Shown here in pieces: positions 19,030-28,363 of a stretch of 64,000 bases of DNA. The notes beneath the pieces were generated by a model. That model had not been told where the DNA came from and did not search any database. It saw only the letters and a program-made list of their open reading frames with translations. Location: the NCBI GenBank assembly GCA_964036045.1, contig OZ038384.1:28563771-28627770 (forward strand), read 5' to 3'. The number at the start of each line of letters is the position of its first letter. The stretch's first letter is position 1. The position numbers and the translations under genes are program-made. The DNA comes from Eutreptiella sp. 'Long Island Sound 2002'. Its lineage: Eukaryota; Euglenozoa; Euglenophyceae; Eutreptiales; Eutreptiaceae.

Positions 19030-20650
19030 TGTGTTCGGTCATTAACGTTCATGCTCACAAGGCCACAAAGTTAGCGTTTGCGCACGCAAACGACTTTGGT
19101 TTGCGAGACCCATAGGCTGCCTAAAACACCGCCATTGCCCGCTTCCCTATGCAACGTGATATGCCCACGTGAAAGGGGCATGGATGAAAGGCATAGGGGG
19201 GGAATGTAGGGTTCCGTCCGAACTCATGGTCCTTGAGAACCATGAGTTCGAGCGATCGACGGAAAAGCTTGCGCGTTGATTTTCTCGAAGACGCAACGGC
19301 GAAAAATTCTGGTGAACACACCAGATGAAAGTACATTAAATACCCTCTGGATTCAGCCCTTAAGTTCTCTTAGAACCTCACAGGTGCTCGAGAAAAGTTC
19401 ATCACAAAACTCGCCACGGAGAAGCGACAAAGGCGCGTGAACAGGCGACATCAGGCGGCGATTTCACGACAATTAGAAATCGCGGTAGAAATCGGGTATT
19501 TCACCAATTTCTGACCGAAAATCAATCAAGACAATAAAATTACGGTAATTCTACATCGATTTATTGGTTAGAAATCGGATTCCAGATTTCGCGGGTTAGA
19601 GAACAGGGATATCCCGCTGACAGCCGGTGTCAACGGCCTCCGCACGGGTGTGACAGCTCACAGGCCTCCGGGCCATGGGCCATGGGTTCTGGGTACCGCT
19701 TCGGCCCCCTCCTTAGAGCAAACCCTCGGGGGGCCTCGATAACACCCAAGCATGGCAGCGGGTACCCAGGACCATCCCCTGAAGGGGGGGGGGTGTCACA
19801 TCCTCACTTCAGGCCCATTTGCAGGTTAGGCTGCCCAAATCCCACAGTAAGACAGGTACGGTGCTGTAGCTGTTAGTAACTGCAAGTACAGTATCAAGTA
19901 TCAAGTCCCGGGTCCTGGCGGCGATTGTTCTGCATCCAAAGGACCCGTTAACCCATACCAGGCGCACCGGGTGCTGGCTGCGACGGTCACTACCACAGTG
20001 GCAGTGGCATACACGGCCAACATAGGCGTCACACGACCACCGAGGTGGTCCCACAGGTCGAAAGCGACCACAAAGATCCATCAGGCTACCCCAGGCTTCC
20101 CAAGGCCGCAGGCTGGGGGAGAGTCCCCACGCGTCCTTCCTTGGGCGCACCATGTCCATATCCACGACGCGAGTCCAGAGTGGTACAGCCGAACGAGCTC
20201 CTCCTTAAGGGATCGGGCATCAAGGCCGTCTTTTCCCTCGCCCCATTACCACGAAGGCCATGCATGGGGGAGTCCCCATGCAGTATGGGCGGAGGCGTCG
20301 ACTCCTCAAACCACCAGTTTCCCAGGCAGACTGACCGAGGTCAGGACACCGGAGGTCGCCACCCGACTGCAAGTGCGTCTGCGAGTCGGTAGGCTCACAC
20401 TGGGACTGACAGTGGCGGACCGCTGGGAGTGTAGTCAGGCAACTGGGCTTCCCGCCTGGCGCCATCTGGATCTCAGCACATCACAGCCACTAGGGCACAC
20501 GGTATCACGGGCACTCAAACAGAAAAATCTGTACTTAGGTACTGGTCCAGGCTGGACCTTATGTAAGAGCATGTACACGGCGACTCAAGGCGCCATCGTA
20601 TCCCGATTCGCATCCCCTCGGGGGCAAAAACAGTCCACATCCCGGTGATG
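19030..20650. other. No gene recognised
   Basis: Includes an inverted pair around 19218-19250 (CTCATGGTCCTTGAGAACCATGAG), AT-rich 19490-19600, and C-rich 19640-20460 with ORFs on both strands that look like composition artefacts. Confidence 0.35.
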
Positions 20651-20659
20651 CGCTGATAA

Positions 20660-21183
20660 CACTTAACATACAGATGCACATATCCTGGGGAACAGAAAAA
20701 CAAGCAATAAGCAGGGTAATAGGCGTGTAAACACACTCTGGACAGAGCGCCAAACCACGCCCCGGTTAGGATAAGGCATATGCAGGAGGGTGGACAGGAA
20801 AACGCCTGAGTTCAGGCCATATATAGTCTGCAGACACACGTAGACTGGTCTGGACCCCGCAAGTGCCATGGGACCAGACCACACACCAAAAAAAAACGCA
20901 ATGCCGATGACAGCGGAATCCGTTGCGCAACGTCGTATGGGCTTCAAGGCCCTAAGAGCTCAAAAAATGGTCAGTCGTCCTGCCTGGATTCTGAAGGATT
21001 CAGCAGGCGGGGAGTGACGAATAGAAGTTGAAGAGAGGGGCCATCCTCCTCTGGATTCAGCAGGGGGGGGTATATGGCGACTCTGACGGCAGGTCACCGA
21101 AAGATGGAAGAGAGCAAGCAAGTAAGGGACGATCCGTTGACCACACAAGCGCTCAAACTGCATCAGGGGAGAGCTCAGGGCGA
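20660..21183 (-). other. 3' non-coding end of Ty3-A, possible LTR
   Basis: Lies directly downstream of pol on the minus strand. On that strand it contains GCAGACTATATATGGCC, a TATA-like box. Two copies of GGATTC-x-GCAG text (about 20990-21065) are present. I found no matching copy at the 5' side of the element, so LTR identity is unproven. Confidence 0.25.
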
Positions 21184-21186
21184 TGA

Positions 21187-24100
21187 TCAGGCGCCCCTGG
21201 CTGCAATCGCCCGGGTGAGTGCGGCCAAGTCTGAGACATGGATCTTGGTCTTGTGCCTGCGGATGTAGTCCATGAATTGAGTGTTAATCCGCGGCACGAA
21301 CGAGGAGACGGGTTCCCAGGTGTCGTGGGACGGCCCATAGCCTCGCCAACGAACCTTGAACTCCAGACCTCCGGGTGCCGAGGCGGTCGGACGCTGAGCC
21401 AGGATCTTCTCGACGGTATAGTCGTCCTGCTCAGCATAGTCGTCGTCCGAATCAGCCTCATGTGCGGCATAGTTCAGGGACACATGTTGGCAACGGAGGT
21501 CGGGTTCCCGCACACGGAGTTGACTCTCGTGGCGCTCCCGGAACTGTCCGTGACCCACCTTGATGCGGTAGGTGTCCTCACCAATCCTGCGGACCACCTC
21601 TCCGGGTGTGAACCAGGTTTTGGTGCGGTGGGTGCCCATAGGGCGGGGTCTGATCACCCACACTGGGTCTCCCACCCTGAACTTCTGCGCTGTCGAGCAC
21701 GAGGCGGACTTCTGCTGCTCAGCATGCCCCTTCTCGAGCTGCTGGCGGATGTCCCGCGCCGTTGCCTCTTGCCGCGCAAAGAATTCCTTGGCGTCCATAG
21801 CCATACCATCACTAGACAAGGGAAGTCCCCGACCCAGGGGGTCCCTGCCGAACAGAATCTGGTGAGGGGACAAACCACCCGGAGTGGGGGTGTCATGATG
21901 GGCCTTCAGAGCGGGCCACATCTCCTCAAACCAGTTCCGACGTGGATTGGTGATGTGAATCTTGCGCAGCTTCTCGAACAGCTGCCGTCCAGCCACTTCA
22001 GCACGGCCGTTAGACCGGCTGAGATAGGCGACACTCTTGGCATGACGTATTCCCATGAGGGAACACATAGCCTTGAACCAGCCACCAGTAAACTGGGGCC
22101 CTCGGTCACTGCAAATGGTGCGGGGGATGTCAAAGACGGTCAGCCAATGACGAATCATCATGACTGCCACTACCTTGGCAAGCAACCCCTTTTTGCGTGC
22201 CGGATTGGCTACTACGTAGCCACTGTGGCGATCCACACAAAGAACCACACAGTCAAAGGTCTCCTTGCCAATGTGAACTTGGGGCATGGAGAAGACGTCC
22301 ATGGCCACGCTCTCCATGGGCTGGTCAGGCACCGGAGTCCATTGGGCTCCCCCCTTGACGTTCCGGTTGTCGGGATTGCAGGCCTGACAGACCGAGCAAT
22401 CCTTCCTGACCTTCTTGATGGCGGTGTAGAGACCGATCTGGTCGATCTCCAACCGACGCTGCATGTCCAGAGCTTGCTTCTTGACCCCTTGGTGCATCAT
22501 GTGGTGGTGCCAAGCTTCACATAGCTCGAGCACTCGGGACTCTGGTACTAGCAGCTTACCATTCCGGTAGAGCTTGCCATCTTCCTCAGTCAGCCCCTTT
22601 GGCCACTTCTGCCCGTCATCAGGGTCGGTCACAGCCCTATACTCGGCCGCAAAGGCCTCAGACTTGGCGTAGTCGTCGGTCCAGTCGTCCTGGAGGCAAG
22701 ACTCAGGGAAGAGGTGCTTGTCGGACTCAGCTCCATCAGGGGCGAGTACTCTGACCGCTCTGCCCATCCTCGTTCCGAGGGGGGCATCCGCAGCCATGAC
22801 GACGAAGCAGTTAACACCCTCCTCCTCCATCAGGCGCTCCATTTCGATGATCCTCTTGGCTTCAGCGGTCTCAGCCTCATCGCCATGGGCAGAGACATCC
22901 GTCATGCCCTTGCTGGCGGGATAGGCCCACCTACTGACACAGTCCGCCACGGTGTTGTCCTTGCCAGGAACATACACAACCGTGAGGTCGAACTTGGCCA
23001 AGGTCTCATGCCATCTTGCCCGTCGGGAGGCGGGACCAGAGGGGGTGTCCAGGTGCTCTTTGTGCCACGACTGCAGACTCTGATGGTCGGTGCAGACGGT
23101 GACGGGATGGAGGACTATGTACCCAGCCCATTTCCTGAGAGCCATGACGATGGCATACGCCTCCTTTTCTCGGTGCGTCCACGTTCGTCTCTGGCCTTCC
23201 GCCAGGACTCGGCTCCAGAAGGCCACGGGCACGTGCCTCCCATCGTCAAGCACTTGCTCCAACACAGCGCCAACGGCGTAGTCGGAAGCATCAGTGCGCA
23301 GGACGAACCCTCGGTCAGGATCCACGAGGTGCAGACCCACTGCGGATAGCAGCGCCTGCTTCATCCCCTGAAAGGCACGGTCGGACTCAGCAGTCCAGAC
23401 CAGAGCCTTCTTGGACCCCTCCTTGGTCTCCTCTCGGTTGCCCTTGAGCATGGTCGTCATGGGGGCTGCATGCTCGGCATACATGTTGATATACCCCGAA
23501 TAGTAGTTGCAGAACCCCAAGTACGCCCGTAGCTCAGAGACCGTTTTGGGCTTTTCCCAGTGCTCGATCGCAGCCACCTTGCCAGGTATGGGCTTTCGCT
23601 GCCCAATCCCGACTACGTGGCCAGCGAAGACCACCTCGCTTACCGCAATGGTGGCCTTGTCAGTGCTGCCCGTGAGTTTGTGCCGAACCAGAAGGTCCAG
23701 CATTCGAGTGACGTCCCTCTCATGTGCCTCGAGGAGCTCCTCGTAGCTCATACTGGGGTCCCCGGACGCGATGATCACGTCGTCCACGAAGGGGTCCGCA
23801 CAGTCACGCACCGGCTCAAGCAGGTTCTCCAGCATCCGCTGAAAAGCCGCATTGCCGTTGGTAACGCCCATGGGCATCACCTTCCACTGGAGAGGTCCAA
23901 GTGGGGTGCTCATGGCTGTGCAGGCACGGGACTCCTCGGCGAGAAGCATCTGATGATAACCATGTTTCAGGTCAATCACCGTGAGGGTCCTCCGCCGGTG
24001 TTGTTTTTGCAGCATGTCCTCAATGAGAGGCAGCGTATAGCTATCATACTGCGTTTGGGCGTTTAGGCCGCGGTAGTCGACCACGAGCCGCCACTCACCG

Positions 24101-24642
24101 GCCACCTTCTTGGGGACGACGAAGCACGGAGAGGCCCACCCGGAGTGGCACGGCTCCAGCCAGCCTCTCTCGATGAAGTCACGGAGGATCTTCTCCATGG
24201 CCTCCTTCCTCTCGCCCCTCAGGGCAAACTCCCGGTGTCGATACAAACGGGGGTCCTGCTTCAGTCGTATCTTGGCCTCGCCAAAGGGTCCACGCACCGG
24301 TGGGGGAACCACAGGTTTTCCGCTGAAGAAGGTATCACCATACTTCTCCTTCAGCTTGGCCCTCAATGCCTGGATCTTGGGGCAATCATCAGACTCCGCC
24401 TTGGCTTTTCCGGGCACCTGGACCACTGAGCTTACTTGAGGGGTAGCGACCCCGCTCGGTTTCGGCTCAGGTGGTCTTCCCAGGTGGCCCAAAGGGCCAT
24501 CTCTGGTCTTGCCTCGGGACAGGTCGCCGTAGGTGGGTGGGTTACCGCCGATTGGCTCGTCCTGGCTGGACATGTGGTCCAGCACCCTCTGTACGAAAGT
24601 GTTCCCATCATAGGAACCAGAGACGATCGAGTCCACTTCCAC
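21187..24642 (-). CDS. pol: Ty3-A pol: reverse transcriptase, RNase H, integrase, chromodomain
   Basis: 1151 codons from the first in-frame GTG; the frame is open from about 24667. Reverse transcriptase lies at residues ~120-390, with W-R-L-V-V-D-Y-R, V-I-D-L-K-H-G-Y-H (D224) and the active-site box F-V-D-D at 285-288. RNase H is at ~447-572 (D451 in R-T-D-A-S, E494, D519 in C-T-D-H, D566). The integrase zinc site has H712-714/H717 and C749/C752. The catalytic core has D782, D846 in C-S-D-R-G-P-Q-F and E882 in R-A-E-V-A-G, with 35 residues between the last two (D,D35E). A chromodomain at ~1073-1127 has V-R-W-R-G-Y and D-T-W-E-P. It would copy element RNA to DNA and integrate it, with the chromodomain guiding it to modified chromatin. 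No lesion seen. It overlaps the protease ORF in the -1 frame, so expression probably needs ribosomal frameshifting. Confidence 0.92.
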   Translation of the reverse strand: MEVDSIVSGSYDGNTFVQRVLDHMSSQDEPIGGNPPTYGDLSRGKTRDGPLGHLGRPPEPKPSGVATPQVSSVVQVPGKAKAESDDCPKIQALRAKLKEKYGDTFFSGKPVVPPPVRGPFGEAKIRLKQDPRLYRHREFALRGERKEAMEKILRDFIERGWLEPCHSGWASPCFVVPKKVAGEWRLVVDYRGLNAQTQYDSYTLPLIEDMLQKQHRRRTLTVIDLKHGYHQMLLAEESRACTAMSTPLGPLQWKVMPMGVTNGNAAFQRMLENLLEPVRDCADPFVDDVIIASGDPSMSYEELLEAHERDVTRMLDLLVRHKLTGSTDKATIAVSEVVFAGHVVGIGQRKPIPGKVAAIEHWEKPKTVSELRAYLGFCNYYSGYINMYAEHAAPMTTMLKGNREETKEGSKKALVWTAESDRAFQGMKQALLSAVGLHLVDPDRGFVLRTDASDYAVGAVLEQVLDDGRHVPVAFWSRVLAEGQRRTWTHREKEAYAIVMALRKWAGYIVLHPVTVCTDHQSLQSWHKEHLDTPSGPASRRARWHETLAKFDLTVVYVPGKDNTVADCVSRWAYPASKGMTDVSAHGDEAETAEAKRIIEMERLMEEEGVNCFVVMAADAPLGTRMGRAVRVLAPDGAESDKHLFPESCLQDDWTDDYAKSEAFAAEYRAVTDPDDGQKWPKGLTEEDGKLYRNGKLLVPESRVLELCEAWHHHMMHQGVKKQALDMQRRLEIDQIGLYTAIKKVRKDCSVCQACNPDNRNVKGGAQWTPVPDQPMESVAMDVFSMPQVHIGKETFDCVVLCVDRHSGYVVANPARKKGLLAKVVAVMMIRHWLTVFDIPRTICSDRGPQFTGGWFKAMCSLMGIRHAKSVAYLSRSNGRAEVAGRQLFEKLRKIHITNPRRNWFEEMWPALKAHHDTPTPGGLSPHQILFGRDPLGRGLPLSSDGMAMDAKEFFARQEATARDIRQQLEKGHAEQQKSASCSTAQKFRVGDPVWVIRPRPMGTHRTKTWFTPGEVVRRIGEDTYRIKVGHGQFRERHESQLRVREPDLRCQHVSLNYAAHEADSDDDYAEQDDYTVEKILAQRPTASAPGGLEFKVRWRGYGPSHDTWEPVSSFVPRINTQFMDYIRRHKTKIHVSDLAALTRAIAARGA

Positions 24643-26114
24643 CAGGCTCTGTCCTGGCCCTTGCCCTCACGCTGGCTTCCCCAGTCGTGAAAGGGCTGAT
24701 CCATATACCCCTGAACCAGATCCAACTCCTCTTCAGTGAGGGGGTCTTCGGATTCTCCGATGTCAACAGGGGAAACCGCAACGCATTGCCGCCAGGGCTC
24801 CGCTATGATGCGGTTAACACACACGAAGTCCGTGCTGTCGGCCTGATCAAGGCCCCCATGCACATAGTGGAATTCCGTTGGCCATCTCTGGGGTGGCATG
24901 GGCTGTCCCTTAGCGTCCTGATAGACACTCTCTCCAGCCGGTAGGACGACCTTGTTTAAGGTCATGTTGGTCAATGAGACCACCCAATGTCGGGTACTTT
25001 CTTCCTCGGTGCATCCCATAGGAACAACCAGCACTGCCTTGGAGCGGTCCTTGCGAATCTTCGCTATCGCCCTTCGAATGTCCCATCGGGGGCAATGGAT
25101 CCACATCAAACCCTGATGCGGACCCCAGTGCTTCTTCCACGCGGAGTCCTGGGCGCTCCAGTACTTCTCACAAACCCGAAGATGGGCGGAGGTTCCTGAA
25201 GAGAACGCATCCAGGGCCAGATCCGAAGCTCCCAGGTCCGCGACCACTCGTCTCGCCACTTCCGGCATTACGCCGTACTCCTGGTTTGCTGGCCCAGTTG
25301 GCTCAGTGCCCAGCGCGGCTACTTCGAGCTGATTGCGTTCCGGGTGGATCCATTGGCATTCCACATGGTGCTCAGGTGACGAAAGCCTCGAGAGCTGGTC
25401 GTCCTGGTACAGGCTCATGGAGGCCTGGGCCGGGAGAACACCGGAGTCCTTCTCCATCATGAAGTCGTACCCAACGATCATGTCCCAGTCCATCTCGGCC
25501 TCATAGAAGCGACCTTGCAGGAGGATTTTCTTGCCGAGGTCTGGGCGGCTCAGCTCACGATGGTTCACGAACTGCAGCCCAATGGCCGCTTCCTTCGTGC
25601 CTCCCATCATGTACTGGCTGTTCGCCACCTTCAGCCTGACACGTTTCCGACTGTTGGTCAAACACTCTGGTGGAAGTAGGCCAGCCTTGACCAAGCTGAC
25701 CTGTGCTCCCGTGTCGACCAACACGTCGAAGACCTTTTCCACTTCCCCGCATAAGGCACGGACCTTAAGGTGCAACTGCCGCTCACGCCCAACTCGGCGC
25801 ACGGCGTGCAAGCTCAGGATCTCCGGCCGTTCCAGAAGCTCAACAAGCGACTGGTGCAGGTCGTGGACAATGGGCTCAGGCTGCCCATCTGCAGCATCCA
25901 GCTGCGGTCCGGGTGATCCTCCGATACTCTCGGATAGATCTTGAAGCACATCGAATACATTCTTCGTCGCGAAGGATGGACGGGTGCAAGGGTTCGTGCC
26001 TTCACTTGCCCTCACCTCGCCACCGCGACTGTCGGGTGCCGGACCGGGCCTTACGCCGGCGGCAGTCCCTTTGTGCTTACCGGCTCCCGACTGAGATGGT
26101 GTGGCGCTTCCCAC
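24432..26114 (-). CDS. pro: Ty3-A protease plus Dam-like domain
   Basis: About 560 residues. A retropepsin-type aspartic protease is centred on V-F-D-V-L-V-D-T-G-A-Q-V-S-L-V at residues 128-142 (D-T-G-A at 134-137) with a following hydrophobic flap region; it would cleave the polyprotein. Residues ~298-392 (25223-24939) resemble Dam-like N6-adenine methyltransferase domains: L-A-L-D-A-F-S-S-G, K-Y-W-S-A-Q-D-S-A-W, G-L-M-W-I-H-C-P-R-W and K-A-V-L-V-V-P. The catalytic D/N-P-P-W/Y box is replaced by H-C-P-R, so it is probably inactive. Upstream the frame is continuous with the end of Gag except for a TAG at 26166-26168. The C-terminal end overlaps pol by about 235 nt. The Dam-like assignment is from motif order, not a search. 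Confidence 0.75.
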   Translation of the reverse strand: MGSATPSQSGAGKHKGTAAGVRPGPAPDSRGGEVRASEGTNPCTRPSFATKNVFDVLQDLSESIGGSPGPQLDAADGQPEPIVHDLHQSLVELLERPEILSLHAVRRVGRERQLHLKVRALCGEVEKVFDVLVDTGAQVSLVKAGLLPPECLTNSRKRVRLKVANSQYMMGGTKEAAIGLQFVNHRELSRPDLGKKILLQGRFYEAEMDWDMIVGYDFMMEKDSGVLPAQASMSLYQDDQLSRLSSPEHHVECQWIHPERNQLEVAALGTEPTGPANQEYGVMPEVARRVVADLGASDLALDAFSSGTSAHLRVCEKYWSAQDSAWKKHWGPHQGLMWIHCPRWDIRRAIAKIRKDRSKAVLVVPMGCTEEESTRHWVVSLTNMTLNKVVLPAGESVYQDAKGQPMPPQRWPTEFHYVHGGLDQADSTDFVCVNRIIAEPWRQCVAVSPVDIGESEDPLTEEELDLVQGYMDQPFHDWGSQREGKGQDRAWWKWTRSSLVPMMGTLSYRGCWTTCPARTSQSAVTHPPTATCPEARPEMALWATWEDHLSRNRAGSLPLK

Positions 26115-26165
26115 GACACCATCCTGCGACCGCCCTAGCTGGGGCCCTTGGCTGCAGGGGCTCCG

Positions 26166-28333
26166 CTAGGGGGCGTTGGTAGTGGTAGTAGGGGTACTCT
26201 CCTCCGCGTCAACCTCGTTGACACCCTTCTTCTTTCCCCTTTTCCTACCCTTCTTGTCCTTGTTCTTGTCGTTCTCGTTGTTCTCCTTGTTCTTGTTGTC
26301 CGACCAGGGGACCCAGTTCCTCTTGATCTCATGGATCTCCTTGGCCAACTCGGTCCCCAGCGACATCAGCTTGGAGAGCTCGTCCTTGTCGACCTCCACT
26401 TTGGCTTCCTGGATACCCGCGGGTGCACGTTTCTTCGACCCGTGCGCCTTCTTGTAGGCCTGCGTGTCGGCCTGGTTGATGAGGCATGTTCAGTGGTCAT
26501 GGTTGAAGCCTTTCTTCCTCCCATAACACACGAAACAGCCCTGAGGGTGAGCTCGTATGAACTCCCCAAACGACAGCGGAGGGTCGCCAATGCGGCGGGG
26601 GTCCCTCTTCTCCTTCTTCTTCCAACCCTGCTGCAGGGGCTTCCAGCTTCTCCGGTTGCTCCCCGCGTTCAGGTTGTGGGCGACGAAGGCACAAACGGCC
26701 ATCTCGGCGGGCTCATCGTCGTCGTCATCGTCGTCGAGAGCCTCACCGCCATCGGCTCCCGCTGGGTCCATGGCAGCTTCCCCGCCAGGCCCCTCGCCAA
26801 CGTAGTTGACGTCGTGGTCGCCAGGCCTCAACCCGCGGGTGTGGTGGAGGTTCTGGTACTCCTTGAGTACCTCCTCTCCAACCCACTCCAGGATCTCGTC
26901 GCAGCTCATCCGCGCCGGGATGGCCTGCAGACGGATGGTCTGGCCGCTCACGTCACACTCGTCAAGGCGCCACATCGCGGTCTTCTCGCGATCGCCCGAG
27001 ACGGTGATGAGGAGAGCGTTCCGCAGGGAGTGCCGTTTGACATCCCGGGCCACGTTCTTCCTCGTCCAAGCCACCACGTTCGTATGATACTCTTTGGGGA
27101 GCATCATCTTGACCGTGTGGTTGGACTTGGCCCTCTTGGCTTCCTCCTTGGTGACCCTCTTGATCCATGCTTCCGGCAACATGGAGAGCAGGCGAGCCTG
27201 CTCGTCACCCTCGTTCCAGTCCTCCACGTTCCGGCGGAAGAGGGTGTATTGCCCTCGGAAGTCTCGCCAGTCATGTAGGCGGATCTCCCGTCCATCATGC
27301 TGAAGCTTGATGGACTTCCAGCGCTTGGCAGCCAACTGCGGAGCGTCCACCCGCTCCTGCTCGTTGAGCCACTTCTTGGCTCCTTGAGGGTCTTGATTCT
27401 CCCCTCCTTGGTCGCCATGAAGTATACCTCTTGGAGCACTTCCGGCAGGCGGTACCTGAACCGTCTGAAGACATATTTCTCCGCATCTGCGGGATCCATG
27501 TCCTCAGTAACGGTCACCCCCCAATCGTCCAGCTTCTCCAAGAAGCGGTCGAGGTTGAAGGGGTTGCCATCGTACATGGGGGGCTTGATGTCCTTCAGGT
27601 CTTCCCACACGGCGGCATCCGCGGCCTTAGAGACCATGAACGCCGGCCGCGAGGTCGACCGAGGTTCCCATCGGCCTCTCCCACGGACTCCCACGGCTGC
27701 CACTTCCATCTCCTCCCCGGTATCCGCGTGGCCACGCCGTGGTTCCTCCATGTACGCTGAACCTAGATTCTCACGCCGTACTCCTTCCATGTACGCCTCC
27801 TCATCACGGCGCCGGCGGCTGCGTTCAGCGGCCTCCCGTCGTACACCACGCGGCGGGGAAATGACGAACTCCTCCAGGTCCAAGTCCAGGTCCTCACCTC
27901 CGCCAACATCCCACTCCACGTCTCCTCTGGGGACCTCATCCCTGAGTCCACCATAACGTCCACCAGCCATTGGGATCGGCTCCGGGGCTGGTGCGGGGCG
28001 TCGGGGGCGTACCGGTGTCCGCGGTGGAGCACGGCGGCTGTGGTACTCCGCGATGAGCCACTCATCACGCCAATCCTCACTGCCACTGCCGGGCGGCGCG
28101 CGCTCGTTGCGGCGTCCCGCGCTGTGGTGAGAGGGGGCGCTGAGAGAGGGGGCACTGGCGCTGGGGCAACTCCTGGGGGCTCCGCCGGGGGCGTGGTGTC
28201 TGCCTGGACCTGGTCCGGGTCCCCAGCCGTTGTCCGACGAGCCAGACTCCAGGGGTGGGTGGTCGCTGCCGACACTCCCACGGCCTTCCAGCACGTCCAA
28301 CCTCTGCTGCAGGCCGCTGATGACCTTGTTCAT
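26166..28333 (-). pseudogene. gag: Ty3-A gag, C-terminal part (capsid and zinc knuckle)
   Basis: Frame 1 (28333 to about 27380) runs M-N-K-V-I-S-G-L-Q-Q-R-L-D-V-L-E, Arg/Glu-rich linkers, then P-P-M-Y-D-G-N-P-F-N-L-D-R-F-L, a typical Ty3 Gag capsid start (F-x-G/D-N-P... W/F). A one-base change near 27378 moves the capsid into frame 2 (27350-26490): K-R-W-K-S-I-K-L, W-R-D-F-R-G-Q-Y and so on. The nucleocapsid motif is C-F-V-C-Y-G-R-K-K-G-F-N-H-D-H-stop-T-C, a C-x2-C-x8-H-x4-C knuckle interrupted by TGA at about 26488. A basic tail (K-D-K-K-G-R-K-R-G-K-K) ends at a TAG (26166). Gag would assemble the particle and bind RNA, but this copy cannot. Confidence 0.7.
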
Positions 28334-28363
28334 CTGCCTGGTCTCGCTCCTGGCGATGTCCAG

